Shown here: positions 47,295 through 58,011 of the stretch, piece by piece | Layout: each line of letters opens with the position of its first letter | Numbering within the stretch: the stretch's first letter is position 1 | Origin: Methanococcoides methylutens MM1 | GTDB taxonomy: Archaea; Halobacteriota; Methanosarcinia; Methanosarcinales; Methanosarcinaceae | Assembly: GCF_000970325.1 (NCBI RefSeq) | Contig: NZ_CP009518.1 | Coordinates: 558,001 to 622,000 of the forward strand | Direction: 5' to 3' | DNA length: 64,000 bases | The notes under the pieces: model-generated | The model's input: the letters and a program-made list of their open reading frames with translations, nothing else | Told to the model about the DNA's origin: nothing | Database searches by the model: none | Translations under genes and position numbers: made by a program

Positions 47295-48599
47295 TTAGAG
47301 TGCCCCTGCAACTGCCTTAATTGGCTCTCTGAATTCTTCGATTGAACCGAACACATTTCCAACAAGTCCTGATGTCTTCTCGATGGTGATCATCTGAGTA
47401 CCTGCATCAAGTGAACATGCAGCGGATACACAAGGAATTGCGAATCCTCTGGAGTGTCTTGTTACAACGTGGTTACCATTGAAGATACCTGGTCCACCGC
47501 CACCATAGATTGAGTGACTGAAGAAGGAGAATCCTACACCAGTACCCTGTGCTCTACCCATGTCACAGCCTGGAAGACCTGTTTCTTTCTCAAGCATGTC
47601 GTTGAAGTACAGGATGGTTGATGATACATTCTGAGCTGCTCTGCCTGCTGCACAGTTTACGAGTGTAGCTGCGAGCTGACCTGCTGCTGCGCATGCGTTC
47701 CACATGGAAACGTCATTTGCCTTGTAGAAGTTGTATCCGGATGGTGCCTTGTGGTCGACCTCGATGATACCTGCTTCGAGTGCTTTCTCGACAACGGTCT
47801 CGATGACTGATCCGACTGTACCGGTCTTGCCGTTCTCTTTGACCATTTCGTAGACGATGTTGTTAGCGTTAAGACCCTGATATGCGAATCCGAGTAACTG
47901 GTGTCTTGCGAATGAACCTACTGCGTTACCCATCTCGAACATACCTGCCTGCTCATATATTGAGGAGAGTGCAGCAGCGTTCATTGCCTTTCTGCCTGTG
48001 ATAGCAGCGACGTGGTTGGTCATGATGTTCCTAAGGGAGAATCCAAGACCTTCATTCTGCTGTGGTATGCTAAGAATTGATGCAACGTTTCCGCCGCTCA
48101 TGTCCATGGTCTGTGGGTAGCTACCCCAGACAGCGCCCTTTACGAGTGGTGCATCGAACATGTCGGTGTTGTATGTGTCAATGATGGTCTGTACAACAGC
48201 TGCTGCACTTACTGTACTTCCTGAAACGAAGTCAGCACCAGCGTCTGTCCTTGCGCTTGGAACCTGCACAAGAAGCTGTTTTCCGCCACCGATCACTTTT
48301 ACGTTTGTGTCATCATCGTCGCTTGTCTTTACAAGATTTGCAACAGATTCTGCGATTGCGTCTGCGTTCCCTACGATATCATACTCAAGACCACGGCCAA
48401 GGATCTGACGTCCTTTGCCACCATACTTGCCGGTTGCGAGACCTTTCTCGATACCTGCAAGGTTGACAGCTACAGTCCTCTTTGTGTCTTTGATGATCTT
48501 TCCGATTGCTGCATTTGTTGTTGGTGCGAGTGCCATTATGTCAACGCCACTTTCCAACAGTGTACCTCTGTCGTCATATATGTCTACTTTGTCAGACAC
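47295..48599 (-). CDS. mcrB: methyl-coenzyme M reductase beta subunit
   Basis: The beta subunit forms part of the F430/CoB channel. The 434-residue product starts with GTG 48599 (VSDKVDIYDDRG) after AGGAGGAAATATC. It has GYNFYKANDVSMWNACAAAGQ and GGGGPGIFNGNHVVTRHSRG. The frame is open 21 codons upstream without a site, so that extension is rejected. Confidence 0.97.
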   Translation of the reverse strand: MSDKVDIYDDRGTLLESGVDIMALAPTTNAAIGKIIKDTKRTVAVNLAGIEKGLATGKYGGKGRQILGRGLEYDIVGNADAIAESVANLVKTSDDDDTNVKVIGGGKQLLVQVPSARTDAGADFVSGSTVSAAAVVQTIIDTYNTDMFDAPLVKGAVWGSYPQTMDMSGGNVASILSIPQQNEGLGFSLRNIMTNHVAAITGRKAMNAAALSSIYEQAGMFEMGNAVGSFARHQLLGFAYQGLNANNIVYEMVKENGKTGTVGSVIETVVEKALEAGIIEVDHKAPSGYNFYKANDVSMWNACAAAGQLAATLVNCAAGRAAQNVSSTILYFNDMLEKETGLPGCDMGRAQGTGVGFSFFSHSIYGGGGPGIFNGNHVVTRHSRGFAIPCVSAACSLDAGTQMITIEKTSGLVGNVFGSIEEFREPIKAVAGAL

Positions 48600-48751
48600 G
48601 ATATTTCCTCCTAATTTTATTCCAGAAATCCCTATGGGAACCACAAATTTGAGCGATGGCACAGGAGTTTCCTACTGTTGCCGGGTTGTGTTTAATAATA
48701 TCCCCAATGGTCATTCTTCTAATTGATTCAAATTTGGAACGTCGTTTTTAG
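48600..48751 (-). promoter_or_regulatory. mcr leader region
   Basis: The transcript predicted from the TATA-like box would have a leader of about 130 nt. It includes a TCCC-ATA-GGGA hairpin just upstream of the mcrB Shine-Dalgarno site (around 48632-48642) that could affect translation. No protein-coding sequence is seen. Confidence 0.4.
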
Positions 48752-48777
48752 GTTTAAAGCTTTTGCATTTCATGCAA
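48752..48777 (-). promoter_or_regulatory. mcr promoter with dyad next to TATA box
   Basis: On the leftward strand, TTGCAT-GAA-ATGCAA (a perfect 6-bp dyad, plus 48763-48777) is followed by AAAAGC and TTTAAAC (TATA-like, plus 48752-48758). The dyad abuts the BRE position, as in the small-RNA and mer promoters, although the sequence differs in each case. Confidence 0.45.
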
Positions 48778-49016
48778 GCTCAACAATTTCCATCATCATT
48801 ATTCATTATATTAATGTGCTCTTATTGCTTTTATTCTGAAATACGGGCGCGAATATTCATACTATCTGCATACGTATATACAAATTAGTATGAATCATTT
48901 TGTCAATTATATCTTTATTAATTAATTTTGGAATGAATAATACTCAATGTTTGCCTCCCCCGTTCTTTACACCACAAAGGTTTAGTAGTACGTACATAGT
49001 CGTATCCACGATCTAT
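48778..49016. other. divergent intergenic region, mcr / mmp10
   Basis: About 240 AT-rich bases hold no convincing gene. Codons in frame with mmp10 run back to 48900 but look non-coding and end the frame without a site. A promoter for mmp10 is expected near 48960-48990 (TTTAGTAG-like words), but no box is clear. Confidence 0.35.
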
Positions 49017-50252
49017 ATGGAAATAGTCGCTGATGTCGGAGGTAACCCTGGTGTGGATTGCCGTGGGTTCTGCAAGTATTGCTATTTTAAGAAAGTAAAG
49101 GATGTACCTGCTTTTGGTTGCAAGCATTGTTTCCCTTTTTCAAAAGGATGTGACTATTGTACCAGAGGCGTCAAAGAGCTATACTCCGGCTTCAAACCTG
49201 CCCAGTATGTAATGGGTGAAGTATCACAGTCCCTCCATTTTGGTTCCGGGGATGTTGACAAGTTCACCATAAGTGGTGGTGGCGACATAAGCTGCTATCC
49301 TGAACTTAAGGAACTGGTCTCTTTCCTGTCCCAGTTCGGAAAACCAATACATCTTGGATATACCAGTGGGAAAGGTTTTACTTCCGAAGATGATGCTCTC
49401 TTTTTCATCGAAAACGGTGTTACTGAAGTTTCATTCACAGTATTTGCAACAGATCCGCAGGTCCGCGGGGAATATATGAACGATCCGGAACCGGAAGCAT
49501 CTCTTGCTGTTCTCCGGGATTTCTGTGCTCATTGTGAGGTCTACGGTGCGATCGTTGTGATCCCGGGTGTCAATGACGGTGATGTTCTTGAGAAGACCCT
49601 TTCAGACCTTGAGGATATGGGAGCTGCAGGTGCGATACTGATGCGCTTTGCAAACTCAAGGGAAGAAGGCCTTATCCTCGAGAATGCTCCGATTATGGAA
49701 GGCATCAAGTCTCATACTGTCGAAGAGTTTACCCAGATAGTACGCGATGCAGCTGCAGGGCACAGTTTCAGGATTACGGGTACTCCTCTGGAAGATCCTC
49801 TTATCGGATCTCCCTTCGCTATAAGATTACATGATGACTTGCTCGCCAAGTTGCCCGAGATAACAAAGGAAGCTACAATTATCACAAGCAGAGTTGCAGA
49901 AAGCAGACTTTCTGATATATTTGATAAGCTTGGGGGCAGTGTCAACGTCGTCGGACTGGACAAGGACATCGGATGCCTTATAACCATAGAGGATTTCCGT
50001 GACATGGACCTGTCCAATGTGAAAGAGACAGTCCTCATTCCAGGTCGTGCCTTTGTCCACGATCCCGAGGTAAAAGGACTCCTCTCCAGTGATGGGGTGG
50101 ACAGGTTTGTAAGACGTGGTCCGGATATACTTACAGTTGATGGTGAGATGTCAATAGGTATGAGTGAAGAAGCTGTTCTTGAACTTGAAATGGAGAATTT
50201 TACAGAGTTGATTCAGCATATCAATGCCATAGGTACGCCTTTGAAGAAGTGA
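49017..50252 (+). CDS. mmp10: Mmp10, radical SAM methyltransferase for McrA arginine
   Basis: Mmp10 is a cobalamin-dependent radical SAM enzyme that methylates a conserved arginine in McrA, shown for Methanosarcina and related methanogens. The 411-residue product starts [19 protein letters not shown] and has CRGFCKYC (CxxxCxxC), then Cys-rich [17 protein letters not shown]. It lies divergent from mcrB, as in Methanosarcina, which places modification and enzyme side by side. Confidence 0.94.
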   Translation: MEIVADVGGNPGVDCRGFCKYCYFKKVKDVPAFGCKHCFPFSKGCDYCTRGVKELYSGFKPAQYVMGEVSQSLHFGSGDVDKFTISGGGDISCYPELKELVSFLSQFGKPIHLGYTSGKGFTSEDDALFFIENGVTEVSFTVFATDPQVRGEYMNDPEPEASLAVLRDFCAHCEVYGAIVVIPGVNDGDVLEKTLSDLEDMGAAGAILMRFANSREEGLILENAPIMEGIKSHTVEEFTQIVRDAAAGHSFRITGTPLEDPLIGSPFAIRLHDDLLAKLPEITKEATIITSRVAESRLSDIFDKLGGSVNVVGLDKDIGCLITIEDFRDMDLSNVKETVLIPGRAFVHDPEVKGLLSSDGVDRFVRRGPDILTVDGEMSIGMSEEAVLELEMENFTELIQHINAIGTPLKK

Positions 50253-50371
50253 TGTTTGAAAAGAGGAATCCGCAATTTTGCGGTAATACCTATGCACTAA
50301 TATATAGTGTCAATGGATCAATAATATGATAAAGCAATAATGCATTGATGATGCAGCTATTGCTTCTTTTT

Positions 50372-53300
50372 TCACATAAAGTCCGAAAGTCCCATCTGTT
50401 TGGATCTATCATTCTCAAAAAGTGATTTCATATCGTAACCTATCAGTTCAATGCGTTGTTTTGTATAACTGGAAACATTGTACTCTTCCGCCACTTTCAT
50501 TGAGACTTCAAGATACTTTTTAACGGCTCCTTCATGAACCGTAAGGATGACCCTGCCGCCACATTTGGGGCAACTGCCTGTGAGCGGTGGCCTGCGATAT
50601 TTAGCACCGCACTTGACACACCTTGTTCCCTGTCTCGAGAAAGCTCTCAGGTTTCCGAACATGTCCGGCAGGAAGTGTGATATAAGTACCCTCTCTGCGA
50701 CATCTGATGCATCAACGGCACGTATCTTCTTGCCCAGCTCAAGCTGCGCATCCATCTTCTCGACCATGCTTCCGAGGGTCTTGTAAGCACTTTTGAGCGG
50801 ACCCGCAGCAATGTCGGAAGTGTCATGGGTGAACATGAACTTTTCGTATTGCAAAGGGGTTCCAAGCCTGCTACTGATAAGATCAAAGGTATCTTCGAAT
50901 TCCTTTGGGTTAGTTATCTCTAGGGTAGCTTCGTAGAATTCAAGCGGATACGACTCACATACGTCTATATTATGTGCTTCCTTGTCGACCTCACTGGGGT
51001 CGAGCCTTGTGGTAAGCACAAGTGGCGCGTCCATCTTTCCTCCTCTCTTGTCCGGGAGGTATTCATGGGAGAAGTTGAGCAGCCCGTCCATAAGTAGCAT
51101 GACACAGTCCTCATCTCCGTCACAATTACGTCTTTTTGCGGCATGGAAGAATGGATGGGCGTATCCCACGGCAGCTGTGGTAAATCCGATAAGCCTTCCA
51201 AGAACTCCTGCTGATGTGTGTGGTGCCAGTCCCATAAGGAGGATGCCGACGATATCCTCTCTGGTCTTTGCATTATAATATGGATCTACCTTGTAGTACT
51301 TGACCAGAAGGTCATCGATGTACTGTGTTGTCCTCAGGAGGTAGTCAGCACAATCGTATGACACCACAAGATCCTGTACCTTCAGGCAGAGTACCTGGTC
51401 AGGTTCTGTAAGTGGCTTTCCATAAATGTCTTCTTCATAGCCCAGTTCCCTGAACTTCTCGCAGGTGACGCCTAGCTCTGAAGGTCTGATGTGGGTAAGT
51501 GGTATGTCGGACATGTCATAGCGGACTGTCCCATCTTTGAAAGTGAATAGGTCATGCTTTGCCCGGAGAATGCCCTTTTCGAGAGGTTCGGGTGTCATGT
51601 CCTTTGACATCATCCTCTTTACACCCTTGAAGGAGTCGAGGTTATCTCTCTCGCCTATTCTCTCGAACGCTTTCTGGTATATCCTTTTGAAATCTATCTT
51701 TCTCATGCTGGTGCATGTTGTCTTTGTACCGCACTTAGGGCATTCCTCTTTGTTCACGGAGATGCCGCATCTCGGGCAGAAAAGCTTGGGCAGTGTATAT
51801 TCTCCACAGTCACATCTGTACTCGAAGGTTTCCACTCCACATGCAGGGCATATCCTGTTCCCTATCTCGACAGGTATCTCGCCGACCTTTGCATTGGCAG
51901 ATGCCTTGAAACCTGCCGCGTTGTCGAGTTTTCGTGTATTTCCCCCCGCCTCTGCGATCGGGAAGAGTACATGGGGCGCCGGTGACATCTTCCGTTTATC
52001 GGATTTTTCCGGTCTTCCCATCCTTGCACCGATACGCGTTGGTGCCCTTGGACGGACCTCAAATTCCGTGATCTGGTTGATATTGTCAAGTACTTCTTCG
52101 TTTTCAAGAGTATTCCATTTTTTCCTGAGCCTGTCATCAAGTCCAAGAGTGTATATTAGTGGAAGCGGTTCCTCGACCACTATCATTCCGTCAATGATTC
52201 TGTGGAGGACAAGCAGCATCTCAAGTGTTCTTTTCACTCTGCTTGATATTGCCTCATCGTAAGGCAGCTTCAGGATAGTCCTGTCATTCTCAAGTATTCC
52301 CTGTTCTGACACGAAGTTAGCAAGGTTCTCGAATTGTTCGTTGTCGATGTCGTGCCAGAGGTATGTGAACTTCGGATGGAGTGGTACGCCGTACTTTTTG
52401 CTGATCTCCAGTGCGGTTTCCTGGTCAGGTTCCTTAAGTACACCTTCAGCAATCGATGCATCTCCTTCGGCTTTCCTGTACTCCTGTATCCACCACTCGA
52501 AACAGTAAGGTGATGGGGCAAGGGGATGGTTGTTCTCAAGGAAATCACCGTAATTGATCAGTATCTCTCCGATATCAATTATCTCTTCTATTTCCGGCCT
52601 GAATTTGTATGCGTCCTCTATAAGGTCGACCCTGACAACATCTCCTGATCTTAGCTTTATGGTAGGACCCTCAATTGAATCCACTGGTGCCATTCCTGCA
52701 GCTTTTCCGGGTCTTTCAACTTTAAGCTGTGTTCCTGGTGCGATGAAATCGTCCATTACGATCATTCCGGCCGGACTTATCCCTGCGGCTGCGAATGATG
52801 TGTTGCGTGATCTGCCGTAACGTAAACGGAAACCGCCGGGTCGGGATGGGTGGGAGAACACAGGCCTTCCGGCGATCAGGTCGCGCATGTATTTGTCTTT
52901 CGGCTTGATCTTCGGTTTTTCCTCCTTCTTCTCTTCCCCGCTGCTATCAGATGGGCCCTTTGCACCGGAAATAAGCTGGTCAAGCCACTCCCAGCCATCG
53001 ATCTTGAGCTTTCTTACATGCTTCTGTATCTTAGGGGCCTTTAATGCAAGACCTTCGGCAAGTACAAGCGCCATTCCTCCACGTACTCTGTTTGTTTCGA
53101 TCCTCTCAAGGTTGCGGTGTCCTTCAACCTCTTCTGCTTCGGTTGGCTCACCATCGATGCAGATCGGGCAATTTTCAACGATCAGCCGGATCTCTTCTTC
53201 GGATGGGGTGTACTGGAGACTTGCAACTCTTTTGTATAGCATGATCTCTTCGATGTAACGTTCAACCTCTTCTTTTCGAGGTTTATATCTGTCAATGCCT

Positions 53301-53809
53301 ACACCTCTGCGAACGTAATCGCCTACCAGGACAGATAATGCCTGTGCAGTACCTCCTGCACTGCGTATAGGGCCGGCATAGAAAATGCTGACGTATTCTG
53401 AACCGTCATCGTTCTTTCCGACACCTGCACGGTCAATTCCCTCGATCGGGGCAGCGACCACACCCTCTGTCAGCATGGCAACAGACACTCGGATAGCAGC
53501 TTCAATAGCTTCTGATTTTGAATCGAATTCACCGACTTTTCCCTGGGCAACCTCTCTTCCAAGTGCCAGTGCAGCTTCTTCCCTGGATCTCGTCTCTTCC
53601 AGTTTGCGAATGAGCTCTGCTACACCTTTGACACCAATCAGGTTCTCTACCCTGTCAGCAAGGTCCTTTGCAAGTGGGATCTCAACATGTGGCTTTGGGT
53701 CCTTTCCATTCGAACGTGCAGTGTTGACTATCTCTATCTCCTTTTTCAACGTTCCTTCAAGTGTGTTGAAGTACTCCTGCATCTCCTCGCTTGCTACAAT
53801 TTCTGCCAT
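50372..53809 (-). CDS. polC: DNA polymerase D large subunit (DP2)
   Basis: DP2 is the catalytic subunit of the archaeal replicative polymerase D. The 1145-residue product has [16 protein letters not shown] near residue 143 and two zinc-binding regions, CPACG...CDCG...CPRCG...CPKCG in the middle and CVKCG...CPKCG near the end. The catalytic [14 protein letters not shown] region lies between them. It ends QMGLSDFM, a PCNA-binding-like box at the very C-terminus. There is no intein. The DP1 subunit is not in this window. Confidence 0.96.
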   Translation of the reverse strand: MAEIVASEEMQEYFNTLEGTLKKEIEIVNTARSNGKDPKPHVEIPLAKDLADRVENLIGVKGVAELIRKLEETRSREEAALALGREVAQGKVGEFDSKSEAIEAAIRVSVAMLTEGVVAAPIEGIDRAGVGKNDDGSEYVSIFYAGPIRSAGGTAQALSVLVGDYVRRGVGIDRYKPRKEEVERYIEEIMLYKRVASLQYTPSEEEIRLIVENCPICIDGEPTEAEEVEGHRNLERIETNRVRGGMALVLAEGLALKAPKIQKHVRKLKIDGWEWLDQLISGAKGPSDSSGEEKKEEKPKIKPKDKYMRDLIAGRPVFSHPSRPGGFRLRYGRSRNTSFAAAGISPAGMIVMDDFIAPGTQLKVERPGKAAGMAPVDSIEGPTIKLRSGDVVRVDLIEDAYKFRPEIEEIIDIGEILINYGDFLENNHPLAPSPYCFEWWIQEYRKAEGDASIAEGVLKEPDQETALEISKKYGVPLHPKFTYLWHDIDNEQFENLANFVSEQGILENDRTILKLPYDEAISSRVKRTLEMLLVLHRIIDGMIVVEEPLPLIYTLGLDDRLRKKWNTLENEEVLDNINQITEFEVRPRAPTRIGARMGRPEKSDKRKMSPAPHVLFPIAEAGGNTRKLDNAAGFKASANAKVGEIPVEIGNRICPACGVETFEYRCDCGEYTLPKLFCPRCGISVNKEECPKCGTKTTCTSMRKIDFKRIYQKAFERIGERDNLDSFKGVKRMMSKDMTPEPLEKGILRAKHDLFTFKDGTVRYDMSDIPLTHIRPSELGVTCEKFRELGYEEDIYGKPLTEPDQVLCLKVQDLVVSYDCADYLLRTTQYIDDLLVKYYKVDPYYNAKTREDIVGILLMGLAPHTSAGVLGRLIGFTTAAVGYAHPFFHAAKRRNCDGDEDCVMLLMDGLLNFSHEYLPDKRGGKMDAPLVLTTRLDPSEVDKEAHNIDVCESYPLEFYEATLEITNPKEFEDTFDLISSRLGTPLQYEKFMFTHDTSDIAAGPLKSAYKTLGSMVEKMDAQLELGKKIRAVDASDVAERVLISHFLPDMFGNLRAFSRQGTRCVKCGAKYRRPPLTGSCPKCGGRVILTVHEGAVKKYLEVSMKVAEEYNVSSYTKQRIELIGYDMKSLFENDRSKQMGLSDFM

Positions 53810-53945
53810 GTTGGGTTGATCTCCCTGATTGAATTGGATATGGTTTTTGGAATTAAATAAGTGTTGATGTTCTTTGTGAAATGTTCCCGCTGGTTTTTAT
53901 AATTTGAATATTATATGATCAGTGTTATTTGAAGGAGGATCTATA

Positions 53946-54410
53946 TTGAACAGGATAATTCTTACGTTATTAGTTATAGCAACTTTATTCTCTGTACCTG
54001 CATCTGCTGATCTTTTCAGTGAACTTGATCTTGTAGTTGACGAATACAATATGAATGCCGACAGTGCACCGGCTCCGCTTAAAACTCTTTTTGGAAATGA
54101 GAACATTCTCGCGGCAATTGATATGGGGGATGGAAGCACACTTGCTTTAAAGATAGTTACCGAGGATATGTTCGTGACCGAATTCAGTGTAGCTGATCCG
54201 GATGGATCTGATTTTAACCCTTCTCTTATGATATATACTGATGAGGGCACCGTAAGTCAACTTCTTGATTCTGAGGATCCGTTAAGCGTCTTCCTTGATG
54301 CTTATGATACTGGTGCCATTGATGTTGAAGCAGCGGGATTTGTCGACAAGGTGACGCTTTCTGTTGGCAATATTATGATAAAATTATCTCAGATATTGGG
54401 TTTTATCTGA
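53946..54410 (+). CDS. exported SCP2-like protein
   Basis: The product (about 154 residues) has a signal peptide (NRIILTLLVIATLFSVPASA) and a mature domain with the strand pattern of SCP2-like lipid-binding proteins (IYTDEGTVSQLLDSEDPLSVFLDAYDTG). Function is unknown. The start is TTG 53946, seven bases after AAGGAGG; an ATG at 53922 would put the Shine-Dalgarno site inside the gene. Confidence 0.7.
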   Translation: MNRIILTLLVIATLFSVPASADLFSELDLVVDEYNMNADSAPAPLKTLFGNENILAAIDMGDGSTLALKIVTEDMFVTEFSVADPDGSDFNPSLMIYTDEGTVSQLLDSEDPLSVFLDAYDTGAIDVEAAGFVDKVTLSVGNIMIKLSQILGFI

Positions 54411-54616
54411 TTTTTTCTTTTTTATTTTCTTCATCTTCAATTTCTTCTACTTCTGATTTATCGGGCAGTATAACCTCTGCCATTCAATTTTTTAAATTTA
54501 TTCTCAAATTGATTATTAATATTTCCTTTTCAGTTTATATGTGCTTGTTAATAATGGCCTTATTCAATGCTACTTATTTTTTATTTAATGAAAGATATAC
54601 CCAATTTTTTCTATCC
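54411..54616. other. intergenic region before pycB
   Basis: These 206 bases are AT-rich and hold no gene I can support. The first 20 bases after the stop are T-rich and could end transcription of the SCP2-like gene. Confidence 0.4.
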
Positions 54617-54734
54617 TTTATATACGCTTACCAGAAAGTACATAAAAGGAGATGTTTAATTATGTACAATTTAGGCTTATTGTGAATACAAACCCCGGAT
54701 CGGGTCTAAATAGATCTAATTATGAGGTAAAACT
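54617..54734 (+). promoter_or_regulatory. pycB promoter and leader with possible 7-codon uORF
   Basis: TTTATATAC (54617-54625) is a clear TATA box. The start would be near 54646, just before AGGAG (54647-54651) and ATG TAC AAT TTA GGC TTA TTG TGA (54662-54685). A CCCG-GAT-CGGG hairpin (54694-54704) follows, then the pycB site GAGGTAAAACT. The layout of an upstream mini-ORF plus hairpin suggests translational or attenuation control, which is inferred only. Confidence 0.45.
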
Positions 54735-56450
54735 ATGTCAGTAAAAATCACGGAAACAATCCTTCGAGACGCACACCAGTCTCTTCTTGCGACACGTATG
54801 CGAACCCGTAACATGTTACCGATCATTGAAGAACTGGATGAGGTCGGTTATTACTCCCTTGAAATGTGGGGAGGTGCTACATTTGATACATGTATCAGGT
54901 ACTTGAACGAGGATCCGTGGGAACGCCTGAGGGAGCTTAAGAAGCATATGAAAAACACTCCCGCCCAGATGTTACTTCGTGGTCAGAACCTTGTGGGATA
55001 CCGTCATTATTCAGACGATGTTGTGGAAAAGTTCGTAACCAAGGCCCATGAGAACGGTATCGATATCTTCAGGATATTCGATGCTGTCAATGACATCCGA
55101 AACATGGAAAAGGCAATAACCACTGCAAAGAACGTTGGAGCTCATGTGCAGGGTACGATCAGCTACACCATCAGCCCGGTGCACACCGTGGAGAAGTATG
55201 TTGATTTCGCAAAAGAACTTGCAGAGCTTGATTGTGATTCCATCTGTATCAAGGACATGGCAGGTCTGCTTGCACCTCACGAGGCATACGAACTTATCAG
55301 CTCACTCAAGAAAGAAGTAGGTCTTCCTGTTGCACTTCATTGCCACTGCACATCAGGTATGGCCCAGATGAGTTATATGGCAGCCTGTGATGCAGGTGTG
55401 GATATTCTTGATACTGCTTTATCCCCACTTGCAGGCGGTACTTCCCAGCCACCAACAGAATCAGTTGTTGCAGCACTTGCAAGAACCAAATATGATACTG
55501 GTCTGGACCTGGAACTTTTTACCGAACCATCCAGATACTTCAAGGATCTCAAGGAAGAATATAGGGGCATACTTGATCCTATATCCGAACAGATCGATAC
55601 TAATGTCCTGCTTTACCAGATACCTGGTGGTATGCTCTCCAACCTTGTCTCACAGCTCAAGGAGCAGAATGCTCTTGATAAGTATGATGCTGTACTTGAA
55701 GAGATGCCAAGGGTACGTGAGGAGCTTGGATATCCTCCGCTTGTCACTCCTACCAGCCAGATCGTAGGAACCCAGGCAGTGCTGAACGTTCTTATGGGTG
55801 AGCGTTACAAGGTTATTCCTAAAGAGGTGAAGGATTATGCACGTGGTCTCTATGGAAGGTCACCTGCACCTATCAGTCAGGAGATGATCACTAAGATCAT
55901 AGGTGACGAAGAGCCTATTACCTGCCGCCCGGCAGATCTTCTGGAACCAGAGTACGAGACCCTCAAGAAAGAAGCAGAGGAGCAGGGTCTTGTAAAGAAA
56001 GAAGAAGATGTCCTGACCTATATACTGTATCCTGCCATTGCACCAAAGTTCCTGCTCGGTGAGGCAGAGGAAGAGGACCTTCTACCTGTGACCGTTGCCC
56101 AGGCTGCTCTGCAGGCCCATGTGGAAATTCCAACAGATTACCGTGTTGAGATCGATGGTGAGGTATTTGATGTCAAGGTAGAACCTACCGGAGGCTCAGT
56201 GCAGGTGGTCGAGAGCTCAAAGCCTGAGGTCGAGTGTGAAGGTGCAGTCACAAGCCACATGCAGGGTATGATGCTTTCCATCAATGTCAATGTTGGTGAT
56301 ACTGTTGAGGAAGGGGACAAGATCTGTGTGATCGAAGCCATGAAGATGGAGAATGCTATCCATGCTCCGTTCAGTGGTGTCGTAAAAGAGATCTATGTTT
56401 CTGAAGGTGATGCTGTCACTACAGATGAAGTTCTCATGGCTATCAACTGA
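54735..56450 (+). CDS. pycB: pyruvate carboxylase subunit B (carboxyltransferase + biotin carrier)
   Basis: PycB transfers CO2 from biotin to pyruvate, giving oxaloacetate. The 571-residue product has an N-terminal carboxyltransferase domain (TETILRDAHQSLLATRMRT, CIKDMAGLL) with metal and pyruvate-binding residues, then a C-terminal biotinyl domain with EAMKMEN. It is followed 15 bases on by pycA. With birA next, the three form a biotin-carboxylation operon. Confidence 0.95.
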   Translation: MSVKITETILRDAHQSLLATRMRTRNMLPIIEELDEVGYYSLEMWGGATFDTCIRYLNEDPWERLRELKKHMKNTPAQMLLRGQNLVGYRHYSDDVVEKFVTKAHENGIDIFRIFDAVNDIRNMEKAITTAKNVGAHVQGTISYTISPVHTVEKYVDFAKELAELDCDSICIKDMAGLLAPHEAYELISSLKKEVGLPVALHCHCTSGMAQMSYMAACDAGVDILDTALSPLAGGTSQPPTESVVAALARTKYDTGLDLELFTEPSRYFKDLKEEYRGILDPISEQIDTNVLLYQIPGGMLSNLVSQLKEQNALDKYDAVLEEMPRVREELGYPPLVTPTSQIVGTQAVLNVLMGERYKVIPKEVKDYARGLYGRSPAPISQEMITKIIGDEEPITCRPADLLEPEYETLKKEAEEQGLVKKEEDVLTYILYPAIAPKFLLGEAEEEDLLPVTVAQAALQAHVEIPTDYRVEIDGEVFDVKVEPTGGSVQVVESSKPEVECEGAVTSHMQGMMLSINVNVGDTVEEGDKICVIEAMKMENAIHAPFSGVVKEIYVSEGDAVTTDEVLMAIN

Positions 56451-56465
56451 TGCCGGGGTATAATT

Positions 56466-57959
56466 ATGTTCAAAAAAGTACTCATAGCTAACAGGGGTGA
56501 GATCGCCATACGCATCATGCGTGCCTGCAGGGAGCTTGGCATCTCTACCGTTGCTGTTTATTCCGAAGCCGATAAGAATGCTCTCTTCGCAAAATATGCG
56601 GATGAGGCATATCTGATCGGCCCCGCTCCTTCAAGCCAGAGCTATCTGAATATTGATAAGATCCTGGAAGTTGCTAAGGAGTCAGGCACAGAAGCTATTC
56701 ATCCGGGGTATGGTTTTCTTTCTGAGAACGCCACGTTTGCAAAGAAATGTGAGGAGAATGGCATAACCTTTATCGGTCCTTCAAGTGATTCTATCGAAAA
56801 GATGGGTAGTAAGATCGCTGCCAGGGCACTCATGATAGAGGCTGGAGTTCCTGTAGTTCCCGGTTATGATAAAGCGATCGAGGATGCTGATGAGGGCATT
56901 GAGATCGCAGATTCCATCGGGTATCCTGTAATGATCAAGGCATCTGCAGGTGGTGGTGGTATTGGTATGAAGATCGTCCACTCAAGAGATGATTTTGCTT
57001 CATCATTAGAATCCATCCAGTCAGTTGCAAAGTCTGCTTTTGGTGATTCTACCGTATTCGTTGAGAAATACGCTGAAGAACCACGTCATATAGAGTTCCA
57101 GATACTTGCTGATAATTACGGTAATACAGTCTATGTATCAGACAGGGAATGTTCCATACAACGCAGACACCAGAAGCTCATGGAAGAGGCGCCTTCTCCT
57201 ATCATGACACCTGAACTTCGCAAGGAGATGGGTGAAGCTGCGGTAAAAGCAGCGAAATCAATAGGTTATAAGAATGCAGGTACAGTGGAGTTCCTGTATT
57301 CAAAAGGTGATTACTACTTCCTTGAGGTCAACACACGACTTCAGGTGGAGCATGGTATCACTGAACTGGTAACCGGTATTGATCTTGCGAAGCACCAGAT
57401 CCTCATCGCAGACGGGGAAAAATTACCCTTCAAGCAAGAAGATATCAAGATACAGGGGCATGCTATAGAATGCCGTATCAATGCCGAGGATCCACTGAAC
57501 GACTTTGCACCATCTCCTGGTAAGATCAGAGGCTATCGTTCTCCGGGAGGGCCAGGTGTGCGTATGGACAGTGGTGTCTATATGGGCTACACTATCCCGC
57601 CTTTCTATGATTCCATGGTCGCAAAATTAAGCACATGGGGAAGTGATCGTGATGAGGCCATCAATAGGATGAAGAGGGCTCTTTATGAGTTTATCATATA
57701 GGGAGTCACTACCAACATACCATTCCATAAAGCTGTCCTGGACAATGAAGCATTTGTACGTGGTGACCTGACAACACACTTCATTGATGACTATAACATC
57801 ATAGAAGATGTCAAAAAGGTCGTCGAACGTGAGCATGAAAAGAATATCACTCTTTCATCGGTGCTTTGTTCCAATTCCAGAAAGGCTGCAGCCGCAAGTG
57901 TGGCGGTCGGTGCCTACGTGAATGCTGCAAAACAGCAGAACAATCAACAGACTAAATAA
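56466..57959 (+). CDS. pycA: pyruvate carboxylase subunit A (biotin carboxylase), in-frame UAG
   Basis: PycA carboxylates biotin with ATP and bicarbonate. The reading frame spans 497 codons with a TAG at codon 412 (57699-57701). Up to the TAG it has the ATP-grasp core ([38 protein letters not shown]). Past the TAG the family sequence continues in frame ([12 protein letters not shown]...) to TAA 57957-57959. E. coli AccC has Asp at the equivalent position in IIDG, so TAG may derive from GAG. In a UAG-decoding methanogen this would be pyrrolysine. Otherwise the protein would end at 411 residues, short of the C-terminal domain. Confidence 0.85.
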
Positions 57960-58011
57960 GGTCTGTTGATATATTCTTTTATAATGGCATATTGATGTGG
58001 GGGTCTCTATC

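Noticed and set aside
50372-53809. Intein in the polymerase D large subunit
   Set aside because: The length (1145 residues) is that of an intein-free DP2 and no splicing motifs are seen.
57702-57959. Frameshift or separate small gene after the pycA TAG
   Set aside because: The downstream family sequence is in the same frame as pycA with no shift, and no ribosome-binding site or start precedes it.
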